Assembly: GCF_018129965.1 (NCBI RefSeq)
Contig: NZ_JAFCKW010000001.1
Location: 806,001-870,000, forward strand
Direction: 5' to 3'
DNA from: Bradyrhizobium diazoefficiens
GTDB taxonomy: Bacteria > Pseudomonadota > Alphaproteobacteria > Rhizobiales > Xanthobacteraceae
DNA: 64,000 nt
The position numbers were made by a program, and so were the translations under genes. The notes beneath the pieces were generated by a model. It was given only the letters and a program-made list of their open reading frames with translations. It had not been told where the DNA came from and did no database searches. Positions 44,389 to 52,665 of this stretch are shown here, piece by piece; position 1 is the first letter of the stretch, and each line of letters opens with the position of its first letter.

Positions 44389-45153
44389 CTAGATCACGGC
44401 CGAAAGAAATGCCCTGGTACGTTGCTCGCGCGGCGCGCCCAATACGTCGGACGCGCGTCCCTGCTCGACGATCGCGCCCTGGTCCATATAGACGACACGG
44501 TCGGCGACCTCGCGCGCGAAGCCAAGTTCGTGCGTCACCACCATCATGGTCATGCCGCTCCTCGCCAGTTCCTTCATGACCGCGAGCACCTCGCCGACGA
44601 GTTCGGGATCGAGCGCGCTGGTCGGCTCGTCGAACAGCATCAGCATCGGCTTCATCGCGAGCGCCCGCGCGATCGCGACGCGCTGCTGCTGACCGCCGGA
44701 AAGCTGCGCGGGATACGAATCGGCCTTGGCCGACAAGCCAACACGCCGAAGCAGCTCCAGCGCCTCGGCCCGGACTTCGTCGAACTTGCGGCCCTGCACC
44801 TGCAGCGGGCCTTCGGTGATGTTGTCCAGTGCCGTCTTGTGCGGAAACAGATTGAAGCGCTGAAACACCATGCCGGTCTTCAGCCGCTGCCGCCTGATTT
44901 GTCGCTCGGTGAGCCGATGGAGCCGGCCGCCCTGCTCGCGGAAGCCAAGCAGTTCGCCGTCGAGCCAGATGCCGCCGGCATCGATCGCAGCGAGCTGGTT
45001 GATGCAGCGGAGCAGCGTGGTCTTGCCGGAGCCGGAAGCGCCGATCAGGCACACCACCTCCCCTGGCCAGACATCGAGCGAGACGTTGCCGAGAGCCTGG
45101 AACTCGCCAAAGCTCTTGGATACCGAGCGGATCGCGACCAGGGGTGTCGTCAT
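44389..45153 (-). CDS. Amino-acid ABC transporter ATP-binding protein
   Basis: A 254-residue GlnQ/HisP-type ATPase. Walker A is [12 protein letters not shown], the signature is [19 protein letters not shown], and Walker B is [19 protein letters not shown]. It starts [20 protein letters not shown] and overlaps the permease stop by four bases. It energises import with the neighbouring permease and either of two binding proteins. Confidence 0.92.
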   Translation of the reverse strand: MTTPLVAIRSVSKSFGEFQALGNVSLDVWPGEVVCLIGASGSGKTTLLRCINQLAAIDAGGIWLDGELLGFREQGGRLHRLTERQIRRQRLKTGMVFQRFNLFPHKTALDNITEGPLQVQGRKFDEVRAEALELLRRVGLSAKADSYPAQLSGGQQQRVAIARALAMKPMLMLFDEPTSALDPELVGEVLAVMKELARSGMTMMVVTHELGFAREVADRVVYMDQGAIVEQGRASDVLGAPREQRTRAFLSAVI

Positions 45154-46007
45154 CGGGCAAGCCGCAATGTACCGCGCGCAAAACGGCGTTCGAGCAGCAT
45201 CTGGAGCGGCGTCAGGACCGAGACCACGAGCAGATACCAGAGCCCGGCGACGATCAGGAGCTCGATGACGCGGGAATTGGCGTAGTAGATGTTTTCGGCG
45301 TTGTGAAGCAGTTCCGGATACTGGATCACGCTCGCGAGCGAGGTCGCCTTCACCATGCCGATGAACTCGTTGCCGAGCGGCGGGATCGCCACCCGCATCG
45401 CCTGCGGCAGGACGATCCGCCGCAGCGCGCGCAACCGCCCCATCCCGATCGCCTGCGCGGCCTCATACTGCCCGATATCGACCGACAGCATGCCGGCACG
45501 CATGACTTCGGACGTATAGGCGCCCTGGTTGATGCCGAGGCCGAGCAGCGCGGCGAGGAACGGCGTCATGACGTCAACGGCGCGCGCGCTCCACAGGCCG
45601 GGAATGCCGATGGTCGGAAACACCAGCGCGAGGTTGAACCACAGCAACAGTTGCAGGATCAGCGGCGTGCCGCGAAACAGCCAGGTGTAGCCGGCCGCGA
45701 CGGTCTTGAGCACCGGATTGGGCGACAGCCGCATCACCGCCACGACAATGCCGAGGATGATACCGAGCGCCATCGCCAGCACCGCCATCACCATGGTGTT
45801 GACGATACCTTCGAGAATGACTTTTGCTGTCAGGAACCGGCTGACATAGGACCATTCGATCTGACCGCCGGCGAAGGCGCGCACGATCGCCGCCAGCACG
45901 AGGACGATCAGGGCCGCGCTCAGCCAGCGAAACCAGTGCGGCTCGCGCGCAATCCGCATCCCCGACAGATCAGGGAACCCCTCGGCGAGTGCCGGCGCCG
46001 GCTTCAT
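45150..46007 (-). CDS. Amino-acid ABC transporter permease
   Basis: A 285-residue HisMQ/GlnP-type permease. The ATG at 46007 ([20 protein letters not shown]) overlaps the binding-protein stop. It has about five to six hydrophobic stretches from residue 28, and the EAA motif '[20 protein letters not shown]' is near 195. Only one permease gene is present, so it probably works as a homodimer. Confidence 0.9.
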   Translation of the reverse strand: MKPAPALAEGFPDLSGMRIAREPHWFRWLSAALIVLVLAAIVRAFAGGQIEWSYVSRFLTAKVILEGIVNTMVMAVLAMALGIILGIVVAVMRLSPNPVLKTVAAGYTWLFRGTPLILQLLLWFNLALVFPTIGIPGLWSARAVDVMTPFLAALLGLGINQGAYTSEVMRAGMLSVDIGQYEAAQAIGMGRLRALRRIVLPQAMRVAIPPLGNEFIGMVKATSLASVIQYPELLHNAENIYYANSRVIELLIVAGLWYLLVVSVLTPLQMLLERRFARGTLRLAR

Positions 46008-46831
46008 TGCGGCGCCGCGTTCAGCATGGGCTGGGCGACGGCATTGGCCCCCAAGCCCCATTTATCGAGCACGGCCTTGTAGGCGCCGTCGGCGATCATA
46101 GCGGCGAGCGTCTCGGTCACGACCTCGCGCAGGGCGGTGTCGTCCTTGCGGAACATGATGCCTTGATAGCCTTTCGCAAAAGGCTCGCCGACGATGCGAT
46201 ATTTGCCGGGCTCCTGCGTCTGCGCATAGGGCAGTGTCTCGCTGCCCTGCACGGCCGCATCGATACGGCCCTGCTTGAGCTGGTTGCGCACGTCGATCGA
46301 GTTCTCACCGGGGACGTACTGGATCGCGGGTTTGCCGGCGGGATCGCAATTCTGCTTGCTCCACTTCTCGATCTCGACCGGGAAGCTGGTGCTGCGGGTG
46401 GTGCCGACCTTCCTGCCGCAGAGATCGGTCGCGGCTTTCGCCTCGTTGTCGGCCAGTACGAAGAACTGCGGCCCGGTCGCGAGGTAATCGACGAAATCGG
46501 CGGTCTCGCGCCGCGAGGCGCGATCGGAGATGCCGGAGATGATGAAATCGGCGCGCCTGGTCTGGAGCGAGGGGATCAACTCGGCGAACGGCGTCTCGCT
46601 CCAGACGATCTTGAGCCCACCGAGCCGCTTGGCGAGTTCGCCCGCAAGGTCGATATCGAGCCCGACGAGGTCATTGGTCGCGGGATCGCGATATTCCATC
46701 GGCGCGTAGGTGGAGTTGACGGTGAGCTTCAGCGTGCCCGCCTGCTTGATCTCCGCCGGAAGCTCGGCTGCCTGTGCGGCGGCCACGGCAGCGCATGCTG
46801 CGACGGCGAGAAGATGCGAGAGGCGTGTCAT
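46004..46831 (-). CDS. Polar amino-acid ABC transporter substrate-binding protein (paralog 1)
   Basis: A 275-residue SBP_bac_3 family protein. The ATG at 46831 (MTRLSHLLAVAACAAVAAAQ) has a consensus AAAGGAG site and yields a signal peptide cleaved around 'AQAAEL'. It shares 'YAPMEYRDPATNDLVGLDID', 'SDRASRRETADFVDYLATGP' and 'QLKQGRIDAAVQGSETLP' with the protein at 43558-44376, so the two arose by duplication. It is 30 bp downstream of the D-carbamoylase and overlaps the permease start. Confidence 0.9.
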   Translation of the reverse strand: MTRLSHLLAVAACAAVAAAQAAELPAEIKQAGTLKLTVNSTYAPMEYRDPATNDLVGLDIDLAGELAKRLGGLKIVWSETPFAELIPSLQTRRADFIISGISDRASRRETADFVDYLATGPQFFVLADNEAKAATDLCGRKVGTTRSTSFPVEIEKWSKQNCDPAGKPAIQYVPGENSIDVRNQLKQGRIDAAVQGSETLPYAQTQEPGKYRIVGEPFAKGYQGIMFRKDDTALREVVTETLAAMIADGAYKAVLDKWGLGANAVAQPMLNAAPQ

Positions 46832-46861
46832 GTCAGCTCCTTTGCCGGCGCCCTGCAAAAC

Positions 46862-47818
46862 TCAGTCCGCATCGAGAACGGACGGCTCGATGACGCCGGC
46901 GCGTTCGGTGATCACCCGATACTGCTCGGGCCGACGGTGGGCGGCGAAGTTGAACATCTTGTCCTTGCCCTGGCGGCAGAGGTCGAGATCGATGTCCGCG
47001 ACGATGACCTCGTCCGCGAGCGTCTGCGCCTGCGCAACGATGCGGCCGTTGGGATCGACGATGCAGGAGCCGCCGATCAGACCGGAGCCATCCTCCTCGC
47101 CCGCCTTCGCCACCGAGATCGCCCAGGTTGCGTTCATGTAGGCATTTGCCTGCGTGACCAGCGTCGAGTGGAAAGTGCGCAATGCAGCGTCCTCGGTGAC
47201 GCCGCCATTGGGATCGTAGGCCGCCGAATTGTAGCCGATGCAGACGAGTTCGACGCCCTGCAGGCCGAGCACGCGCCAGGATTCCGGCCAACGGCGGTCG
47301 TTGCAGATCATCATGCCCATGATGGCGTGGGCCCAGGCAGATCCCGCGCGGAAGGCGGGAAAGCCGAGATCCCCATAATCGAAATACCGCTTCTCGAGCT
47401 GCTGGTAGCGCGCACCAGGCCGCGGTTCGACCGAGCCCGGCAGGTGCACCTTGCGATAGCGGCCGAGGATCTCGCCGTCGCGATCAACCAGGATGGAACA
47501 ATTGTAGCGGCGGCCATCGGATGTCAGCTCGGCAAAGCCGACATAGAACCCGACGCGCAGCGCACGCGCGCGATCGAACAGCTTTGCCACGGTCGGGTTC
47601 GGCATCCCGCGCTCGAAATACCGGTCAAGCTCTTCGCCCTCCAGCAGCCAGCGTGGAAAGAACGTCGTGAAGGCAAGCTCGGGAAACACCACGAGGCTTG
47701 CGCCGCGGCCGGCCGCCTCCTCCAGCATGGCGAGCATCCGGCTGAGCGTATGCTCGCGCGTATCGGCTTTTTGCGTCGGCCCCATTTGAGCTGCGGCGGC
47801 ACGAAGAACACGAACCAA
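46862..47818 (-). CDS. N-carbamoyl-D-amino acid hydrolase (D-carbamoylase), nitrilase family
   Basis: A 318-residue nitrilase-superfamily amidase very similar in text to Agrobacterium D-carbamoylase: 'VVFPELAFTTFFPRWLLEGE', 'RYRKVHLPG', 'QQLEKRYFDYGDLGFPAF', 'MGMMICNDRRWPESWRVLGL' and the ending MFNFAAHRRPEQY. The catalytic triad is Glu47, Lys123 and Cys172. It converts N-carbamoyl-D-amino acids to D-amino acids, CO2 and ammonium in the cytoplasm. No ATG is usable; a TTG at 47818 has GGAGG five to six bases upstream. It is the first gene of operon B, divergent from a LysR gene. Confidence 0.9.
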   Translation of the reverse strand: MVRVLRAAAAQMGPTQKADTREHTLSRMLAMLEEAAGRGASLVVFPELAFTTFFPRWLLEGEELDRYFERGMPNPTVAKLFDRARALRVGFYVGFAELTSDGRRYNCSILVDRDGEILGRYRKVHLPGSVEPRPGARYQQLEKRYFDYGDLGFPAFRAGSAWAHAIMGMMICNDRRWPESWRVLGLQGVELVCIGYNSAAYDPNGGVTEDAALRTFHSTLVTQANAYMNATWAISVAKAGEEDGSGLIGGSCIVDPNGRIVAQAQTLADEVIVADIDLDLCRQGKDKMFNFAAHRRPEQYRVITERAGVIEPSVLDAD

Positions 47819-47969
47819 GACTGCCTCCAATCTGTGCGCAGTGCTGCCTCAATGGGCGAATGAACCCTTTGAAGCGACGCGCAAATCCGCGCCCATTACG
47901 CGGAAGCGGGGCTGCAAAATCAATTCGTTCTGCTATGATCTTTCGGCCCTGAGTATAATCGGCAGTGAT

Positions 47970-48896
47970 ATGAACCTGCGCCAGCTCGAGATCCTGCGTG
48001 CCGTCATTCGCCATCGCACCACGGTGGCGGCGGCGGACGAACTGGCGCTGTCGCAGCCGGCGGTCAGCAATGCGCTGAAGACGATGGAGGCGCAGGCGGG
48101 CTTCGCGCTGTTCGAGCGCGTCAACAACCGGCTGTTTCCGACCGCCGAAGCGATGGCGCTCTACAAGGAGAGCGAGGCGATCTTCGCACTGCATGCCAAG
48201 CTCGAGAACCGCGTGCGCGATCTGCGCGAGAACCGCTCCGGGCATCTTGCCATCGTCGCGACGCCGCCGCTGGCCTACAGCATCATCCCGTCGGCCCTGT
48301 CCAGCTTCCTGCGCCGCCGTCCGGACACGCGCGTCTTCTTCGACGTGCGCCGCTATGAAGGCATCATCGAAGGCGTGCTCAGCCGCGTCGCCGAGCTCGG
48401 CTTTGCGCTTGGCCTGACGCATCATCCCGGCATCGCGCACGAAGTCGTGCACACCGGCGAGATGGTCTGCGTGCTGCCGCCGCAGCATCCGCTCGCGGGC
48501 AAGCCCGTGATCTCGGCAGCGGATCTAGCAGGCCTGCCGTTCATCGGGCTCGAGCGCGGCACGCGGCTCGGCGAGGCCGTGCGCGACAGTTTTGCCCGCG
48601 CCGGGGCGCCGTTCCGGCCAACCGTCGAGGTGCGCTACTGCAACACGGCCTGCGTACTGGCGGCCGCCGGCGTCGGCGCCGCGGTGGTCGATCCGTTCTC
48701 GCCGCTGCAGAATGGCGGCGGCGGTCTCGTGGTCCGGCCGTTCACGCCGACCACGCACGCGGTGGCCTATATGCTCTGGTCGGAAGCCGAGCCGCTGTCC
48801 CGGCTGGCCAAGGCTTTTCTCGCCGAGGTCCGCAAGGAAAGCGCGCTCCTGGAGCGCACAGCGCCGCACCAGCAACATGGGGCCGGAATCGACTGA
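47970..48896 (+). CDS. LysR-type transcriptional regulator of operon B
   Basis: A 308-residue LysR regulator starting at ATG 47970 (MNLRQLEILRAVIRHRTTVA); the open frame to 47841 is not needed. Helix-turn-helix at about 15-60 (VAAADELALSQPAVSNALKT), effector domain about 90-295. The 151-bp divergent gap to the D-carbamoylase start (47819-47969) should contain its binding site and both promoters. It probably senses a hydantoin, carbamoyl compound or amino acid. The glutamine amidotransferase follows 38 bp downstream and may be co-regulated. Confidence 0.9.
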   Translation: MNLRQLEILRAVIRHRTTVAAADELALSQPAVSNALKTMEAQAGFALFERVNNRLFPTAEAMALYKESEAIFALHAKLENRVRDLRENRSGHLAIVATPPLAYSIIPSALSSFLRRRPDTRVFFDVRRYEGIIEGVLSRVAELGFALGLTHHPGIAHEVVHTGEMVCVLPPQHPLAGKPVISAADLAGLPFIGLERGTRLGEAVRDSFARAGAPFRPTVEVRYCNTACVLAAAGVGAAVVDPFSPLQNGGGGLVVRPFTPTTHAVAYMLWSEAEPLSRLAKAFLAEVRKESALLERTAPHQQHGAGID

Positions 48897-48934
48897 GCTT
48901 GCGCCCGCGCGCGCAGCTTTTTACCAGAGAGCAC

Positions 48935-49648
48935 ATGGCACGCATCACCATCATCGAGACCGGGCAGGTCCCACCAAAATATCGCGAGCAGCACGGCTCG
49001 TTTCCCGACATGTTCGAACGCATGGTCCGCGCCGAGGACCCGACGGCCACGGTCGAAGTGGTCAGCATCCCGAATGGCGATGCGCTGCCCGATCCGGGCA
49101 AGCTCGAGGCCGTGCTGATCACGGGCGCGGCTGCCGGCGTCTATGACGAACTCGACTGGATCGCGCCGCTGGAAGATTTCGTGCGCACCGCCTATGCCAA
49201 CAAGACGCCGATGGTCGGCGTCTGCTTCGGCCATCAATTGGTCGCGCAGGCGCTCGGCGGCACCGTACGAAAATCCGAGAAGGGCTGGGGCATCGGCCGG
49301 CACGTCTATCAGGTCCTGCCCGAGAACGGCGTTGTGGATGGCGAGACGGTCGCACTCGCCGCATCGCATCAGGACCAGGTGATCGAGCCGCCCGGCGAGG
49401 CACTGACGATCCTCTCGTCCGACTTCACGCCGCATGCCGGCCTGCTCTACGCCAATGGCGCGACGCTGACCGTGCAGCCGCATCCGGAATTCGACCTCGG
49501 GTTCGCACAAGTGTGCTGCGATCTGCGCGACGGCAAGGCGCCGGATGATGTCGTTGCGGCGGCGCGGGAGTCTCTCGCCCAGCCGCTGGACAGTGCACGG
49601 CTCGGTGCGGCGATCACAAGGTTTCTGGCGAGGCGCACGGCTCCTTAG
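48935..49648 (+). CDS. Type 1 glutamine amidotransferase domain protein
   Basis: A 237-residue class-I amidotransferase (GATase1). The ATG at 48935 (MARITIIETGQVPPKYREQH) follows a GAGAG site. The nucleophile Cys is in GVCFGHQLVAQALGG and the catalytic His in VQPHPEFDLG. It stands alone rather than fused to a synthase and resembles stand-alone GMP-synthase-like or gamma-glutamyl hydrolase-like proteins. It may liberate ammonia from a glutamyl-type intermediate linked to the catabolic island, but no substrate can be named. Confidence 0.85.
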   Translation: MARITIIETGQVPPKYREQHGSFPDMFERMVRAEDPTATVEVVSIPNGDALPDPGKLEAVLITGAAAGVYDELDWIAPLEDFVRTAYANKTPMVGVCFGHQLVAQALGGTVRKSEKGWGIGRHVYQVLPENGVVDGETVALAASHQDQVIEPPGEALTILSSDFTPHAGLLYANGATLTVQPHPEFDLGFAQVCCDLRDGKAPDDVVAAARESLAQPLDSARLGAAITRFLARRTAP

Positions 49649-49675
49649 TCCGCAGAGTCCGCCACGCGGCCTCTT

Positions 49676-49827
49676 CCCTTCTCCCCTTGTGGGAGAAGGT
49701 GGCGCGAAGCGCCGGATGACGGGTATGCATCCGCGCATTCAAACGAGAGTTGGACTCGCGGAGAGAGACCCCTCACCCGGCTCGCCGTTGCGCGTCGAGC
49801 CACCCTCTCCCACAAGGGGAGAGGGTG
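49676..49827. repeat. Intergenic palindromic element, family 3 copy a
   Basis: A 152-bp element with outer arms CCTTCTCCCCTTGTGGGAGA and TCTCCCACAAGGGGAGAGGG, and an inner 'GCGCGAAGCGCCGGATGA' block next to the left arm. A closely related copy is at 56676-56842. It occupies the gap between the glutamine amidotransferase and the DUF1348 gene. Confidence 0.85.
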
Positions 49828-49851
49828 AAGCACCGCCGCTCGTAAGAGATT

Positions 49852-50319
49852 TCAGAACGGATCCGTCCCCAGCCCCGGCACATCCGCCGGCCGCGGCCCG
49901 GGCGCAGGCCAGTGAAAGCGGCGATCCTTCTCCGCAATCGCGATGTCGTTGATCGACGCCTCGCGCCGCTTCATCAAGCCGTGCTCGTCGAACTCCCATT
50001 GCTCGTTGCCGTAGGAGCGATACCACTGGCCGCCGGCATCGTGCCATTCGTACTGGAAGCGCACCGCGATGCGGTTCTCGTCGAAGGCCCAGAGGTCCTT
50101 GATCAGGCGGTACTCGCGCTCCTTCTCCCATTTGCGGGTGAGGAACGCCACGATGGCCTCGCGGCCCTGCAAGACCTCGGAGCGATTGCGCCAGCGGCTG
50201 TCCTCGGTATATGCGAGCGACACGCGCACCGGGTCGCGCGAATTCCAGGCATCCTCGGCCATGCGGGCCTTCTGCGCGGCGGTCTCTCGGGTGAAAGGCG
50301 GAAGCGGCGGGCGCGACAT
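49852..50319 (-). CDS. DUF1348 (NTF2-like) family protein
   Basis: A 155-residue protein of the SnoaL/NTF2-like DUF1348 family. It starts [20 protein letters not shown] and contains '[20 protein letters not shown]' and '[20 protein letters not shown]', which are characteristic. The fold is a small cone that can bind or isomerise hydrophobic ligands; a role is not established. It stands between ybgC and the catabolic island. Confidence 0.85.
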   Translation of the reverse strand: MSRPPLPPFTRETAAQKARMAEDAWNSRDPVRVSLAYTEDSRWRNRSEVLQGREAIVAFLTRKWEKEREYRLIKDLWAFDENRIAVRFQYEWHDAGGQWYRSYGNEQWEFDEHGLMKRREASINDIAIAEKDRRFHWPAPGPRPADVPGLGTDPF

Positions 50320-50413
50320 GATGGCCTCATCGATCTGGTCGGGCCATCAATCTATCGCCGCATCCGCCGGAGTCGAGTGGGCATCATCGATCGGCCGATC
50401 ACTTATCGGGCGA

Positions 50414-50872
50414 TCAGGAAATCAAATCGGCCTTCATCAGCGTCCGGATCGATTTCGGGATCGGCTGGGCGCGGCCGCCGCTGATGAAGGCGACGCGTAC
50501 TTCGGCCTTCACCAGCACGTCCTCGCCGCGCCGCACCTCCTGAGCCAGCATGATCGAGGCGCCCTTCACCGCGACCGGCCAGGTCACGACGTCGAGCACG
50601 TCGTCCATCCGCGCGGGCTTGAGGAAATCCAGCTGCATCGAGCGGACCACGAAGGCAAAGCCCGCATCATCCGTCGCGGGCTGCTCGAACAGCGCCTGCT
50701 GCTCGGCGCCCATCAACCGCAGATGATTGGTCCGCCCGCGCTCCATGAAGCGCAGATAATTGGCGTGATAGACGATGCCTGAAAAATCCGTGTCCTCGTA
50801 GTAGACGCGGACCTGCATGTGATGGCGGCCGTCGCGGATCTCGCCGTCGAGATGGGACATGAGGCCCTTCAT
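50414..50872 (-). CDS. ybgC: Tol-Pal associated acyl-CoA thioesterase YbgC
   Basis: A 152-residue hot-dog-fold thioesterase with the 4-hydroxybenzoyl-CoA-like signature 'VYYEDTDFSGIVYHANYLRF', in which the Asp of DFSGIVYHANY is catalytic. YbgC normally precedes tolQ in the tol-pal operon. In this window it is separated from tolQ by about 44 kb. It begins MKGLMSHLDGEIRDG and its start overlaps the broken vapC gene by four bases. Confidence 0.92.
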   Translation of the reverse strand: MKGLMSHLDGEIRDGRHHMQVRVYYEDTDFSGIVYHANYLRFMERGRTNHLRLMGAEQQALFEQPATDDAGFAFVVRSMQLDFLKPARMDDVLDVVTWPVAVKGASIMLAQEVRRGEDVLVKAEVRVAFISGGRAQPIPKSIRTLMKADLIS

Positions 50873-51072
50873 TGGATATCGGCCGCCAATTTCAACAACC
50901 GAGCCGCCGCAAGCAATCGCTTGTCATGCGTCCAGATCGAGGCCTCGACCGTCAGCATCGTCGATGCCAGCAGGTGGACATCGACGTATCCAATACCCAG
51001 TCCGGACAATTTCCGCTTGGCAATGAACTCGAAGACTTCGTCATTGCTGGCGATCGTCGCCTTGGGACTCAT
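50869..51072 (-). pseudogene. Truncated VapC-like PIN-domain protein (C-terminal part)
   Basis: A 67-residue remnant reading MSPKATIASNDEVFEFIAKR, then LSGLGIGYVDVHLLASTMLT and WTHDKRLLAAARLLKLAAD. The GxGxVDVHLLAS and WTxDKRL segments are the second half of a PIN domain, holding the third and fourth acidic positions, but the N-terminal half with the first catalytic Asp and its upstream antitoxin are missing. It could be an old toxin relic. It overlaps ybgC by four bases and lies 80 bp downstream of ruvB. Confidence 0.65.
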
Positions 51073-51152
51073 GGGGTCCCTCGACATCAGAGATAGCATC
51101 ATTTGGTGAAGTATTCCATGCCTTAGACGCCACCCCCACGCGCGGAGCAGCC

Positions 51153-52208
51153 TCAATCGCCCTCGGTCTCGTCCGTGCCGAACAGACCAAACTGTGCCGC
51201 CGCATCGCGCGAGGGCTCGGCGATGCCGAGATGGCGGAAGGCATGCGTGGTGAGCAGGCGGCCGCGCGGGGTGCGCTGGAGATAGCCGCACTGGATCAGA
51301 TAGGGCTCGATGATGTCCTCGATCGCATCGCGCGGCTCGGACAAGGCCGCCGCCATCGTCTCGACGCCGACCGGGCCGCCACCATAGTTCATCGCGATGG
51401 TCGTGAGATAGCGGCGGTCCATGGCGTCGAGACCCGCGGCGTCGACCTCGAGCGCACTCAGCGCATGGTCGGCGATCTTGCGATCGATCCTGTCGGCATC
51501 GGCGGCCGAAGCGAAATCGCGCACGCGTCGGAGCAGACGGCCGGCAATGCGCGGCGTGCCGCGGGCACGGCGCGCGATCTCGTTGGCGCCGTCCGCACTC
51601 ATGCCGACATTGAGCACGCGCGCGCCGCGGGTGACGATGCTCTCCAGTTCCTCAATGGTGTAGAAATTGAGCCGGACCGGAATGCCAAAACGATCGCGCA
51701 GGGGATTGGTGAGCAGGCCGGCGCGCGTGGTGGCGCCGACGAGGGTGAATTTCGACAGCTCGATCTTCACCGAGCGCGCCGCCGGGCCCTCGCCGATGAT
51801 GAGGTCGAGCTGGAAATCCTCCATCGCGGGATAGAGCACCTCCTCCACCGCCGGGCTGAGGCGATGGATCTCGTCGATGAACAATACGTCGCGCTCTTCG
51901 AGATTGGTGAGCAGGGCCGCAAGATCGCCAGCCTTGGCGATCACGGGACCGGATGTCGCGCGAAAGCCGACGCCGAGTTCCTTCGCCACGATCTGCGCCA
52001 GCGTCGTCTTGCCGAGGCCGGGGGGACCGACGAACAGCACGTGATCCAGCGCCTCGCCGCGCTTGCGCGCCGCCTCGATGAAGATCGAGAGGTTCTTGCG
52101 CGCCTGCTGCTGGCCGACGAAATCGGACAGCGATTGCGGGCGCAGCGCGGTATCGCCGACGTCGTCGGAGCGACGCTCGGGCGAGACCATGCGGGGGGGC
52201 GTGTTCAC
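51153..52208 (-). CDS. ruvB: Holliday junction branch-migration helicase RuvB
   Basis: RuvB is the AAA+ motor that drives branch migration with RuvA. The 351-residue protein has Walker [13 protein letters not shown] near 62, Walker [11 protein letters not shown] near 115, the sensor GATTRAGLL and a C-terminal winged-helix domain (about 260-340, ending [13 protein letters not shown]). It lies downstream of a cytidine deaminase gene with which it overlaps by four bases. Confidence 0.95.
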   Translation of the reverse strand: MNTPPRMVSPERRSDDVGDTALRPQSLSDFVGQQQARKNLSIFIEAARKRGEALDHVLFVGPPGLGKTTLAQIVAKELGVGFRATSGPVIAKAGDLAALLTNLEERDVLFIDEIHRLSPAVEEVLYPAMEDFQLDLIIGEGPAARSVKIELSKFTLVGATTRAGLLTNPLRDRFGIPVRLNFYTIEELESIVTRGARVLNVGMSADGANEIARRARGTPRIAGRLLRRVRDFASAADADRIDRKIADHALSALEVDAAGLDAMDRRYLTTIAMNYGGGPVGVETMAAALSEPRDAIEDIIEPYLIQCGYLQRTPRGRLLTTHAFRHLGIAEPSRDAAAQFGLFGTDETEGD

Positions 52209-52624
52209 TCGTTGCCTCTGCGGTACTTGTTCGGCAGCAGCTCGCCGATCGTGACCTTCTGCGGCGTGCGGCCGTTGTTGGGCACGATTACCTTCGCCTT
52301 GGCATCGTAATCATGGATCAGTTCGCGGCAGGTGCCGCAGGGCGAGACGACGGCGATGGTGCCGGGCTCGCCGGGCTTCGGATGGCGCACGGCGACGATG
52401 CTCTCGATGCCGTGGTCGCCGGTCTCGGTGATTGCGCGTCCGATCGCGATCGCTTCGGCGCAGATCGCGTTGCGGCCGATATAGGCATCGATGTTGACGC
52501 CGGTCACGATCCGGCCGTCGCGGGTGCGCATCGCCGCCCCCACCTCCTGCCAATCGTTGCGATAGCGCTGGCTGATTGCATCGGTGGCGGCGGCGATCAA
52601 CTCCTTGTCCTTCTTGGTCAGCAT
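52205..52624 (-). CDS. Cytidine deaminase-family protein inside the ruv operon
   Basis: A 139-residue zinc deaminase. The active site residues are Cys-Ala-Glu in [11 protein letters not shown] and PCGTCRELI, the classical CDA pattern. Length fits a homotetrameric cytidine deaminase, though the sequence also resembles blasticidin-S-deaminase-like members. It lies between ruvA (41 bp upstream) and ruvB (4-bp overlap) and is presumably co-transcribed with them. Confidence 0.88.
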   Translation of the reverse strand: MLTKKDKELIAAATDAISQRYRNDWQEVGAAMRTRDGRIVTGVNIDAYIGRNAICAEAIAIGRAITETGDHGIESIVAVRHPKPGEPGTIAVVSPCGTCRELIHDYDAKAKVIVPNNGRTPQKVTIGELLPNKYRRGNE

Positions 52625-52665
52625 GCGCGAGATATCGTCCCTGGTCGGTTTGCGGCGGACATAGC

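Noticed and set aside
43522..45285. 587-codon plus-strand frame opposite the amino-acid ABC genes
   Set aside because: Antisense of three well-identified genes, without any start signal.
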